A DNA stretch of 64,000 bases from Cinnamomum chago (taxonomy: Eukaryota > Streptophyta > Magnoliopsida > Laurales > Lauraceae): NCBI GenBank assembly GCA_038049695.1, contig CP142453.1:124037001-124101000 (forward strand), read 5' to 3'. The notes beneath the pieces are model-generated. The model had not been told where the DNA came from and did not search any database. It saw nothing but the letters and a program-made list of their open reading frames with translations. Positions within the stretch are counted from its first letter, which is position 1. Each line of letters begins with the position of its first letter. Made by a program: the position numbers and the translations under genes. This document shows positions 25,801-36,059 of this stretch, one piece after another.

Positions 25801-26679
25801 CTTTAGATTATTATTCTCACAAGATCCTTGAGGCTAGTCCTATAAATGCATCATAGCGTTTTAACATTTTAAACTGTTGAATGTTAGCAGTACTCCTAAA
25901 TTTCATTTTAATTGGAGTTAGGTCACCATCATTCTAATCAAATATTAGAACAAGCGATTTCTCCATGTTTGGAGTTTTGGTGTTATATATTTAAATCCGG
26001 TCCAAGACACCAAATAACTTGGGCCCAAGAGAGAAGGCGCCTTCGTACCCACAGATACAACCAGGGATCTTTTACAAAATAAAAACCGGGGATGCATGTG
26101 TATGTTTGCTAGGCCCTGGGTGGTGTGGTTGTGTGTGTATTTAGGAGGGAAGAAAAAAGTTGGCACAAGACTGTATGCGTACTTGTTCAAAGATCAAGTG
26201 GTAGAAAAGGAGTTCGGGTTTTCATCGCCGACACGCGTGGGAGGAAAAGTGGCAGCACTATAGAACCACATGGATTTGGCCCACACACTAAACCCACACA
26301 TGCATGTAGTATGCTCGGAATTTACATGGGAAAGTGTTACATGTGAATCCAAAAGGACCCAAACCCTTTTCTCTTTCTTCATCTGTGATTCTGAATCCCA
26401 AGTCTCGATCCTTTGAATTGTGAATCTGGTCCCCTGCTTGAGGCATGCAATGTGCAGGTCCCAGTACATCGGGCTAATGCTAACAATAGATTAAGTTTTG
26501 GGCCCCAATTTGCGTGCTTTTAATCATCCATGTATAGCCCTTAAAAGCTTCTGATTGGATGGTTAGGATCATCCAAAGGGCACTACTTGTAGCAGCGTTG
26601 ATCAACAAAAGGGACCCACTAGTCTAAAGGAACCCAACATTGGAGAAAGAAAGGAATATACTCTCATATCTTTTTCACG
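22899..26679. other. Gene-free intergenic DNA
   Basis: The 263-codon open frame starting at 22696 begins inside the TRIM-like fragment and resembles no family. A compact GC-richer block at 24725-24960 has no recognisable coding content. A tRNA-like SINE fragment with an A-run lies on the minus strand at about 24978-25060 (A-box TGCCTAGATGG, B-box GAGTTCTAGACTC). Confidence 0.5.
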
Positions 26680-26866
26680 TTTTTTTTTTCTTTTGCCAAC
26701 TGAGGGTTCCCAACCATTTGGTCTGGACTAATCCATATGAGCCTAGAGAAAAGCCGGGTAAAACCCTTGTGACCCACAGGTGGTAACACAAGTAGACGCA
26801 ACCTCTTATATTCCTGAAGAAGGAGGAACGGAACCGTGGTCCTGGCCACTCGGCCAACCCCTTTAG
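26680..26866 (-). mobile_element. tRNA-derived SINE, second copy of the 14.3-kb family
   Basis: Read on the minus strand, the copy starts GGGGTTGGCCGAGTGG, continues with the same body words as the copy at 14305-14548 (ACCACGGTTCC, TTTTACCCGGCTT, TTGGGAACCCTC) and ends in an interrupted A-run. The B-box region is missing: about 30 bases present in the first copy are deleted here. No target duplication was found, so this copy is older or was damaged after insertion. Confidence 0.8.
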
Positions 26867-28507
26867 GTTGATCTCTTACTCACTTGATGCACCCATGATG
26901 CTAGTGTTTAGCACACCAAGACATTCTTTATATATGGTTGCAATCGAACAAACGTTTGGCTCGATTCAATGATGTAATTATTTGGACATTTTGGTCGTGG
27001 ACAATGGATCCCCACTTTACAGAGCCGTATCTTTAATATCTACTAATTAAGTAACATTATGCATCGATGCATGTGGTTTTAGTTTATTATAATCCCAAAT
27101 ACTAATGGCATTGTCACTGGTTCAGTGAGATTTATTGCTCTCTTACCATTTTTATAATATCATTATGGGGAAATTATCATCTTGGGAAAATGCTGGACAT
27201 TTTCAATTTCGGTTTACAGTGAGTAGAGTATTAATAAAATATCATGTTAAATTACATTCAAGCATTTGTAATAATTTGAGAATATCATGATATTCAATGA
27301 AATACCTTGCCAGATAAATATCACAAGAACTACAAGCTATTTTCAATGTTGTGACAGTGCTTCTTGCTTCATTCCTCAATGCTCTTCTGCATATTGTTCT
27401 TGGTACAGTTATAACTTGATTTTTTTTTATTACCAAGTTGTCTTGGCCTATTGTTTTGTATTTCTAATAGCAGTATGATGAAAAGTAGTGTGTTTGTGGC
27501 ATTCGGTGCAAATGCAATGTTGACTTACTGTTTTTGCATAGATTATATAGATTATTGCGGCCTCAAAAATGTGGGCTTGGCAAGAGGGTTTATAACAATT
27601 ACCATAGAATAGCTAGAGAGAGCAAAGAAAGTGGATTGTACCTTAAAAGTAACTAGATAATTAAGAGGCAAAAGTTGCTTGGTATAGCATAGTGGTTGAT
27701 GACTAGGTCTTACTAAACCTTAAATTAAGTTTTAGTTGGATATGATCTAGCTTCACCTGTGCGTCAAGTAAATGAATACCCCAAGTACAGGAAAGTCTCG
27801 ATAGGATTTAGCTTTCGATAAGGTTAAAAACAGTAAACATGACGTGCTATTTTCGGTCAACTTAGAACTTATAGATCATTTGCCGCCCAATTGTAAAATG
27901 GGAAGTTTTGCTTGAACTAATCAATTGTTGTTGAAGAAGAAAGGTTTAAAAATAGCTTTACACAACCCATAATTATACACTAATGCATTTGAGTATCTTT
28001 TACTAAATAGTAGAAATGATGCTTGTTAGCACTATCGATCTATATGACTATTTCTACAGCAGTCTCACAAGTGTCACTGATATTATGAAAGTCTAGTGTT
28101 TTTTTTTTTTTAGAAAAACATATATATATATATATATCAAAACAATTGTGACCCAAATATCAATGTGAAGCTCCATAATCCATCTGCATGTGAAGTTCCA
28201 ACCAACCTTGTAAGCCAAGTATAAACCAATGTGGTTGCAATAGTAGTTTGAGATAGTGTATCAAAGAGAACCCACTATAAGTGAGGTCCGGACTGCATAT
28301 GGGTCGTGTGAAAGCGGTTCAAATGACTCTGACACAGTCTCTTGTGCATGATGAACTTATATTCGTTGGATGTGCAGGACAGCAAAAGCGCAACACCAAG
28401 GAGCCTCTATCCTTTTAGTGTTAGAGGTGGGCGAGACCGTAGGGACCACAACTTCATGCATCCACTAACTACACGGTTTTGGACCCCTCTCTCTCCTACC
28501 CCATGCC
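26867..28507. other. Gene-free DNA upstream of the glycine-rich protein gene
   Basis: No coding sequence was recognised. It contains a (TA)n run near 28121-28137. The last 300 bases are the presumptive promoter of the downstream gene. Confidence 0.5.
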
Positions 28508-28515
28508 TATAAATA
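28508..28515 (+). promoter_or_regulatory. TATA box of the glycine-rich protein gene
   Basis: TATAAATA lies 63 bases upstream of the start codon at 28571, leaving room for a short leader of about 30-35 bases, as is usual for plant genes. Confidence 0.7.
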
Positions 28516-28570
28516 CCACACCCTTCTAGCCATCTCTCATCCCAAGGTCTCTGGTCTCAAACCTCTCAAA

Positions 28571-29356
28571 ATGGTGAGTCATAGATCTTTTACCATTGTC
28601 TTCCTGGTGTTGTTGGGTGCAGGCATATGTTCTGCAGCTAGAACGCTCCTTGCCTTTGAAGGAGCCCATGGTGCGGGCCACTTCGTCGACAGTGCCGCAG
28701 CTGGAGGCTACGGTGAGGGTGGAGGAAGTGGCAGTGGAGCCGGGTATGGAGCTGGAGGTGAACATGGAGGCGGATACGGTGGTGGTGGTGGTGGCGGCAG
28801 TGGAGGTGGCGGCGGCTATGGTGCAGGTGGTGGCTCTGGAAGCGGGGGTGGTAGTGGTGGTGGCGCTGGTTATGGCGCGGGAGGTGAACATGGTGGCGGC
28901 GGCGGTTCTGGTGGAGGTGGTGGAAGTGGCGGTGGCGGCGGCTACGGTGCTGGTGGAGAGCACGGTGGCGGTAGTGGCAGCGGCTACGGTGCCGGCGGAG
29001 GTGCTGGTGCTGGTGGAGGCGCTGCCGCTGGTGGTGGATATGGCGGTGGTGGTGGCGGAGGAAGCGGTGGTGGAGGTGGCTATGGAGCCGGGGGGGAGCA
29101 CGGAGGCGGCTACGGAAGTGGCAGCGGAGCTGGTGGCGGTTCTGGATATGGAGCTGGAGGGGAAGGAGGAGGCCATGGTGGTGGCGGTGGCAGTGGTGGT
29201 GGTGGCGGTGCAGGAGGTGGGAATGCAGCTGGGTATGGTGGTGGTCAGGGCTCTGGCGGTGGTGCTGGCTATGGAGGAGGAGGTGGACCGGCCGGTGGCT
29301 ATGGAGCTGGTGGCGGCGGTGGAGCTGGTGGTGGCCATGGCGGCTACACTCCATGA
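28571..29356 (+). CDS. Glycine-rich cell-wall structural protein, GRP1.8-like, 261 aa
   Basis: An intronless ORF encodes a typical secreted class I glycine-rich protein. Residues 1-22 form a signal peptide: basic start, hydrophobic core FTIVFLVLLGAGI, cleavage likely after CSA. The rest is Gly-rich with Ser, Ala and Tyr, built from GGGSGGGGGYGAGGEHGG-type units; the YGAGGEHGG core recurs several times. The C terminus is GGHGGYTP. Signal, repeat type and length match GRP1.8-like wall proteins, which are deposited in cell walls, notably around protoxylem. Tyrosines may allow cross-linking. A TATA box is correctly placed upstream. The long antisense and shifted ORFs over the same bases arise because GGN repeats lack stop codons in other frames. 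Exact repeat number may vary between alleles. Confidence 0.9.
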   Translation: MVSHRSFTIVFLVLLGAGICSAARTLLAFEGAHGAGHFVDSAAAGGYGEGGGSGSGAGYGAGGEHGGGYGGGGGGGSGGGGGYGAGGGSGSGGGSGGGAGYGAGGEHGGGGGSGGGGGSGGGGGYGAGGEHGGGSGSGYGAGGGAGAGGGAAAGGGYGGGGGGGSGGGGGYGAGGEHGGGYGSGSGAGGGSGYGAGGEGGGHGGGGGSGGGGGAGGGNAAGYGGGQGSGGGAGYGGGGGPAGGYGAGGGGGAGGGHGGYTP

Positions 29357-31090
29357 GAAGATAAGCATGTTTAAGAAGAAGGTGGTACTTCTTAGCAGTA
29401 GTATTAATAAGAAGTGTGATTATGATAAGATGGTGAGTACGTAAGTGTAAAAGTTTCAAGCGCAGTGTGATAAATGTATCTCACTGCTGCATTGTAATAT
29501 CTATGTGATTGCATGAAATGAAAGATCTCTGTAGTGCTTGCTTGATTTCTGCTAAATTACGTGCATCTGTTACTTTAATACAACGTTGATCGAGCGACAA
29601 AGACACCAAGTGTTGTTATATTACTATTAGACTTGACATTTACCTTCCAAGTGGTCAAAGTTTAAATATTTTTCATTGAATTATTCATATGATATACTAG
29701 GTATTCTAACAAAATCACACAAATCACCCTATATTATATATTAATTGTGTTGAAAATATTTAAACTTCAACTATTTTGGGAAAAATGTCTTATGTAAGGG
29801 TAATTGTACGTAGGGTCAAATATCCTACTATTATAAATTTTTTCAAAAAGGGCCCCCTTTTTACTGAAACCTCCCTTGACTAGCCATCAAAGCTTCAGGA
29901 AATACCATTTGCCTTTCCCTCTCTCCAGGATTCTCTATTTGGCATATTTATCCTTTTAGTGGAAAGATAAAAAGACGCATTTACCCTTTTTAGTTTACTC
30001 CAGTTGAGGATTTTAGAATGTTTTACTTGATTTACATTAATTGGTATTCATAAATTTTGACTTAGAAACTAGTTTAGATTTTAAGATATTACGAGGGATT
30101 TTACCTAATTGATTTAAAATTTAAATATGGCTAGTGTACAGTTTTGATTTGCTACTTTTGTTTGCAAGACCATTGTGGGGGCTCTCTTGGATGCATGCTA
30201 ATTAGAAGGGTTGAGAGGGATATGAAGCCATCTTCACAACGACAAGCCTTCAAAATTGTGGGTCCCACTTATATACTAATTAATTATTGTACTATTTGAC
30301 TATATCTGCACCTAAACAGGTTTTAATTTGAATTGCACAATATAAAGTGAAAAAATCTTCGTGTGAACTTATATGCATGTGCTCTTTGCATCTTCTCATA
30401 TGAATAATGTCTCATGAGTCTTCAATTTAATTGCATCATGCATGTGTTTTAAGAGTCCAAATCCCTCGAGGACAAGATTCACAGGATTTTCCAAATTAGC
30501 ACGGTAGGTTCATCATCGGTTACCTGTATTTAAAACTCCAACAACTCACCTGCCATGATTTATCAAAGAAAAAATTCACTCCTATCAAAATTATACCACT
30601 ATTAAATCACCAGTTTTTGAAAAAACAGGAGTTAGAAAGTCAATCTCTCCTTCTACTAAAAGACAACAAGACCTCTTCTTTTTATCTCAAAGAGTTTAAA
30701 AAAGTTCTTTCACATGCTATATATAAAATGGCAAAAAGTTAAAAATGTTTGATTTTAAAATTTTATACTTTTTTATAAGACTTCTCTTATTTTCATGCAC
30801 CGGCTCTAAAAATATAAGTAAGTCAAGAGGAGTTTTAGTCAAAGCACAAAAATGTAGGCGCCTTTTTTAGGTTTAAGGAAAATATAAGGGCCTTTTGTCA
30901 AGGCACTGAATCTATAAAAGCACTTCTTCTTTTTTTTTTTTTTAGTTGTCCTAATGACAACGAGAGGAGAGTTTAATCCCCGGTAGGGGCCTATGGGAGT
31001 GGGTGTTACTTCCCAAACTATAGAAGCTTTTATTTGAGCACTTCACCAATAAGACACCTCATAAGCATGCGTAGAATCAGAACCCCTGAA
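29357..31090. other. 3' flank of the glycine-rich protein gene and intergenic DNA
   Basis: The likely 3' UTR runs to about 29540; AATGAAAG-type words near 29515 could serve as a poly(A) signal. Beyond that no gene or bounded element was recognised. A tRNA-like word with a T-run lies near 30930-30985. Confidence 0.5.
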
Positions 31091-31387
31091 GGGCCTGTTT
31101 GGGGCACCTTACTTGTAGAGTTAAGTAAGGTGAAGCCCCATTCTCAAGAAAAAAATTCCATCAAAAGCACTTTACATTAAATTTCCCACCATATTTTTTC
31201 CAAAAAAGTAAAAAAAAGTAACATCATTTACTTGCTAAAAGGCAAAAAAAACTTCACTTTCCAATAAAAAAGTCAACTAAAAACAAGTAAAAACAAAATA
31301 CCATCATTATCCACTTATATTTTATTATTTCTTTATAATAACCTTTACTCCACTCAACTCTATATGTAAAGCCCCCAAACAGCCCCC
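31091..31387. mobile_element. Tourist-like MITE, 297 bp
   Basis: The left end GGGCCTGTTTGGGGC carries the classic Tourist/Harbinger terminal word; the reverse complement of the right end is GGGGGCTGTTTGGGGGC. A 3-bp GAA flanks both sides (31088-31090 and 31388-31390). This departs from the usual TWA target, so the duplication is suggestive only. The interior is AT-rich and non-coding. Confidence 0.65.
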
Positions 31388-31624
31388 GAAGGGAGCATTA
31401 AAAGTTATTGACCAAGAAGTCATGATGGGGTGAATTGTGAAGGGATAAACGACATGATGGTGCAAAAATTGAGGAATCCCAATCCTCTCAATATAGCACT
31501 CGTGATTCCCATGAGTGAGTAATGTGAAACTTTACAGCGAGGCCACATGTTAATTAAAAATCCAAGACCCACACTTAAAGTGTTCACCCACACTTAAAAT
31601 ATTCGTGTAGTTAAGGAAGTCCAA

Positions 31625-31774
31625 TTTTAACATGGAGGTCCTGCCGTCGAATCCCTTAATACCTTACCCGATATATAGGGCTAGTGGGTGGTTTTATGTA
31701 TCTGTGGGTTTACCAATGATCAACCGAAGGGGCGTCGGCGGATTCCCATGTTGTCAAAAAAAAAAAAAAAAAAT
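31625..31774 (+). mobile_element. 5'-truncated SINE fragment
   Basis: A B-box-like word (CCGTCGAATCCC) is followed by a GC-richer body ending GGCGGATTCCCATGTTGTC and an A-run of about 17. This arrangement is that of a tRNA-derived SINE 3' part. The A-box is missing and no target duplication was found. It is not the same family as the 14.3-kb SINE. Confidence 0.5.
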
Positions 31775-32183
31775 GAACACCCTCCCTATCAATGGGCTGG
31801 CTTCAAGTTTTACTTTGATAGGAGTTGTCCTACTATAAAATTCATCAATGGTTGTCATATGCTCAATCACATGGTAAGACCAATAACAATTAGAGTATAA
31901 TTAGGAGACAAAACCATTGAATTGGGAGGAGGGAATCCAATCTGAGTAGTTTTGATTTACTGAAGGCAAATGTGAGTGAGGCATAGCATCTGAACTTAAA
32001 ACTGGTGGAGAGCAATCCCTTGAGTAGATACCATAGTGAGGCCCACCCCATTGAAAATGTGAATCAAACACAATGAATACCCTCACCGTTCATGTGATGT
32101 CCCAACATCTTACTCCATTGGGAGTCGGCCCTGGGTGAGATTGATCACATGATGGGTAACGTGATGTATAAATATGATCAAAA

Positions 32184-33717
32184 TGTTAGGTTTTTGTATG
32201 TTGCTAATTTGATGGATTCACGATCATTTTGACTGTCAAATGATCACATACTCATGCTTCTTAGTTTTGAGTACTTTGGAATCTAAGGTTCTAACTTGTA
32301 TTTGCATTTGATTTTCAAATGATTTATTCATGCATGTTTTAGAACTTAAATGCACATTTGAAAACCTAGTTCTTCATGCATACTTTTGAAAAATCAAGTT
32401 AGACTTTTAGGTTTGTGATTTGCATACATTCCTCATTTTTAGAATCTTATTATTATGCTTAAATCACACTGGCCATGAGTTCTAAATTTCATCTTTAGAA
32501 AATTGAAAAATCTGCAGGAACTCATCCCAGACCAGTTGACACGGTCGACCGACCCCTGCACACGGTCGACCGAGCCAACTAGCCGTTGGGCATCTTGGCC
32601 AGATCACCTGGTTGACCGAATCCTGTCCAGGTCGACTGGGAAACTAGCCGTTGGGCCAGGTCGACCCGAGGGTCATGAGGTTGACCGGACCAACTAGTCG
32701 TTGGACTGTTTTTTGTATAAAAATCCATTTCATTCCCTTCTTCAAGATGCTTGTTTAGTGAAACTTTTGAACCATCTTAAGCTTAAAGAAGAGGAATAAG
32801 TTAAGAAAGCTAGAGGGCTTTTGGAAATCAAAATATTTGAGATTTAAAAGGAATATCTTTCAAGTTAATATATAGATTTTCATTCCATTTAAAATCAATT
32901 CATGTTTAACTCTTTGTAACCTCATACTTGCGTGATTTCTAACTTTAATTGAGATGTTTTGCAAACACCATATCACTTTGGCAAATTAGATTGTTTTGCA
33001 AACACTCTTTTCTCAATTACATGTGTTTTAGTCTTTAAACTTCATATAACTTGTGTAGCATGTCTTTCCAAGTTGTTTGAACTTTTCATGTGATTAGCTT
33101 ATCACTTCAATCATAATTTTCTGAGTTTAGATTTTCTAATGCATCAAGCATTCATTTAAGAACTTCTTTTTAAAATTTGATTGAACTAAACATTCATACA
33201 CTTTGAGCACACACTTTAGCTAATTGTTGTGTATGTATGTATCTTGATTTAAACTTTCACATCAGCTTATTTAAGAGGCAATTGTATTGAGCTTAAATTG
33301 TATCTCTTTGAGTGTTTGTGTAGACACTACTTTGAGAGAAATCTTTATATTATAAAGGTTATTGATTAGCCTAGAAAAGCACATTGATAGGTTGTTGTTT
33401 AGCCCAAAAAAATATCGTTGTAAAGGTTATTGCTTAGCCTTCTGAAAAACATAAATAGTGGAAATCCGGTGGGGTGTTGGATCACAAGCCGGTAGTGGAT
33501 GTAGGCATTGAGGCCCGAACCACTATAAATCCTTGTGTGATGGTGTATGCTTTGTGGTGATTGTTTTTGTTTACCTTCCGCATTTATTTTTCTAATCATC
33601 ACTTGTGACTAGTTAATTTTAAAAAAGTTAAAGTTTACTATAATTGGTCACTAATTTATAGCTCAGCCTATTCAACCCCGCCCCCCCCCCCCCTAAGGTT
33701 AGGATTCCGAACTTTCA
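32184..33717 (+). mobile_element. Solo LTR, Copia (SIRE/Maximus-like), 1534 bp
   Basis: The LTR begins TGTTAGG, ends CTTTCA, and is flanked by an exact 5-bp duplication CAAAA (32179-32183 and 33718-33722). No PBS, polypurine tract or second LTR is adjacent, so it is the product of LTR-LTR recombination. The poly(C) block (about 33676-33693), followed about 20 bases later by a CTTTCA terminus, and the preceding GTAGTGGATGTAGGCATT-type segment resemble SIRE-lineage Copia LTRs. TATAAAAA at 32716-32723 is the likely promoter TATA. Several GTCGACCG words and repeated CTAGCCGTTGG words lie just upstream. Confidence 0.85.
32535..32723 (+). promoter_or_regulatory. U3 promoter region of the solo LTR
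   Basis: GGTCGACCGA-type words occur at about 32542, 32562 and, diverged, at 32610, 32628, 32658 and 32679. CCGTTGGG at 32583-32590 and 32648-32655 reads CCCAACGG on the minus strand, which matches the mitosis-specific activator consensus YCYAACGG bound by three-repeat MYBs; a third, imperfect word lies at 32698-32705. A TATA box follows at 32716. Regulatory meaning is inferred. Confidence 0.4.
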
Positions 33718-33722
33718 CAAAA

Positions 33723-34405
33723 TTGTATTAATCATGTTATTTCTCATGCGTTCCATGTTATAGTGGGGCCATCTCTTATTGGAGTAAAATTTAGGGACTC
33801 CTCATTAGTGAGGGAGTTCAATTTGAGCGGTCCAAATTTTTCAATAAGGTGGGCCCTATCATGGATTATGCTCTTCAACCAATAATTTGTTTAATTTGGA
33901 GCCCCGGAGGATTTGGATTCATATTGTACAAGCATAAAGGTTTGCATGATTTTGGAACCTTTAAATCCATTAAGGTAAGAATTCCCAAGTTAGAGGGGTA
34001 GGACTCCATATCGGACCCACTTATTAAAAAGCTAAACTGCTCAAAACAAACACACCCATAATTTATTGGATGCCTCCACATTTTACTTCAAAATTAGAAG
34101 TTGGCCGCATCATAAGATGTATCATATGACTAATAATGCAACCACTAATACGCATAAGACTGTGTTAATCATTCCCAAAGTGATTTAGGGTCTGTTTCTT
34201 TACGGGAGTTCCTATCTAGATAGATTTAAAATTATTAGATATGGTAGATTTCTTGAATGCTTTCTTGTACTCAAGCATCCAAAAATTCCACCAAAAGCAA
34301 ACGGGCTAGAATTCTTGAATTTTCAAAAATCATTTGAGACATTTTAGTTAGTCAAAGCTTTTAAATTCTTATGAATAAATATGATTGTATGGGGTGTTTT
34401 CCTAA
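33723..34405. other. Gene-free intergenic DNA
   Basis: No coding sequence or bounded repeat was recognised in this AT-rich stretch. Confidence 0.5.
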
Positions 34406-34409
34406 GAGT

Positions 34410-35110
34410 AGAATTACGCTAGTCTCGGTAGCAGTACCAGCTCAGCTCATCCCGATCTCGGTATTTAAGTTCGGCCACAGTATCTAGATTTATCTAGTTC
34501 GGTAATAGTACCAGTTAGACATCTCTTCTCAGCTCGGCAAACAGTGCCAACTTACGCCAAGTTTGGGTCAGTCTCGGTAAGAGTACCAACTGTGCTCATC
34601 TCGGTCTCGGTATAAGGCACATCGGCAATAGTGCCAGGATGCATCCGGATCTAGCCTCAGTATCATCTTCAGCTCGATCCGTCCACAGAGATGGGTTACT
34701 AGGCCATCATTGTCCTTGCATGAAGTTATGGCTACGTTGCAGAATGTGTTCATAGACAAGACAGGTGCCAGATAGTGATCTGGTGTCGTCTTAATCAATC
34801 ATATCCACATTAATGTTAGAGGTCATCTTTTGATTCGACCTGACAGTTTCCCCACCTACTCCCACTAAGGGTGCGTCAGGTGAAATCTCTACATATAGAG
34901 GGATACCAATCCCTTCTAAGGTACGCTGAATTACACCTCAACACACAACATAATGTAAAACGCATTACAAAACGCCATGCTAGCATACTCGCCTCTCATC
35001 TCCATCATTTGTTCAGCGATAGCACTAACTCAAGTATCAGAGAGCTTTTGACTGACCGCAGCCAGGGTCTCTGATCTCTATTTCTCATTTTCTTTCAGGT
35101 CCTAAGGCAA
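34410..35110 (+). mobile_element. Decayed LTR, probably Ty3/gypsy Tat-like
   Basis: Degenerate repeats of TCGGTAAYAGTACCA (about 34414, 34500, 34532, 34574 and 34622) fill the first part. There follow a TATAGAGGGATACCA segment, a CTTCTAAGGTACGC word and, near 35022-35075, CTAACTCAAGTATCAGAGAGC followed by GGGTCTCTGATC. This order resembles the R/U5 part of Tat-lineage LTRs, where a similar CTAACTTNAGNATCGGAG word is common. No termini or target duplication could be placed. Confidence 0.45.
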
Positions 35111-35812
35111 TTTATCTTTCGTAAAGAAGGTTAAAACAACAAATCACAAATCTTACACTAATCTAATCTGAGTCATTAACTTTTAGGCACTCACAATGAT
35201 ATTTAAAGAGATAAGATGTCACATCATATAAAAAAAAAAAAAAAAAAAAAACCCTCAACATGGCAAATTCTTATTTGAAAATTATAAACAAGTCCTATAT
35301 TAGAGTGGCTTTGATGTTAAATTCAAGATGTGAGTTCCACTGTGAAGTTAAATTACTACTAAGGACTTCACTTTGAGGGCTTATTTGGTTAATGACATTT
35401 CTGACAATAAGTTTTTAACATAATGCCACATCTTGCCCTCTCGATATTCAAAAACTTAACACTAACATTTCAAACGCGAGATGGGGATTAGCGTTCCAGA
35501 TACTAATTTGAAGGCAACATTTGAAGTTCTCAATACAATTCATCCCGACAAACTTACATATAGTTTTAAATGCCGGCCCCACTCAGTGTTTATCAAGAGC
35601 AACACCATATTCATTTTTCCGGATGAAAATGAACTAAAAGCTGGGACTATGCCAGGTGGCATTTTATCGTAGATCCGTTGAAATCCAATCCCGTTTCGCT
35701 TTCAAATTTCGATTTCGACCCTAAAAATTCCAAAGGGCGGGCGAACTTCGTTCCCTCCCTTATTTTTAAAGCTCCCACCCTTAATTTTAAAGCCCCCACC
35801 CCCACATACACA
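35111..35812. other. Gene-free DNA upstream of the deubiquitinase gene
   Basis: It holds an A-run (about 35231-35251) and no recognisable coding content. The last part becomes GC-richer towards the promoter, with a duplicated TTTTTAAAGCTCCCACCC / TTTTAAAGCCCCCACCC word at about 35763-35800. Confidence 0.5.
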
Positions 35813-35858
35813 CACTCTCTCTCTCTCTCTCTTCCGCTTATATATTATAAAATATATA
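35813..35858 (+). promoter_or_regulatory. CT tract and TATA region of the deubiquitinase gene
   Basis: A (CT)n microsatellite (35814-35832) is followed by TATATATTATAAAATATATA (35839-35858), about 200 bases upstream of the start codon. No ATG occurs between this region and 36060. The leader also carries telo-box-like AAACCCTAA words (about 35898 and 36028) and the inverse TTAGGGTTT (about 35981), often found in leaders of plant housekeeping genes. Confidence 0.5.
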
Positions 35859-36059
35859 CTTTAGAGAGAGAAAGAACAAAAAAAGAGGGAATTCTCGAAA
35901 ACCCTAATCTCGCTCCCTCCTCCTGATCTTTCCCGCCTCTTTCCTCTCACCTTCCCCTCCAAAAACAAATCCTAATCGTATTAGGGTTTCGATTCCCATT
36001 TCAAGGAAACCCACTTTCCCTTTCCCCAAACCCTAAATTCTCCATCTCGTCTCAATCAA

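Noticed and set aside
28526-29459. Long ORFs on the minus strand and in a shifted plus frame over the glycine-rich gene (273-282 aa)
   Set aside because: They arise because GGN repeats contain no stop codons in other frames; only the frame with a signal peptide, TATA box and GRP composition is credible.
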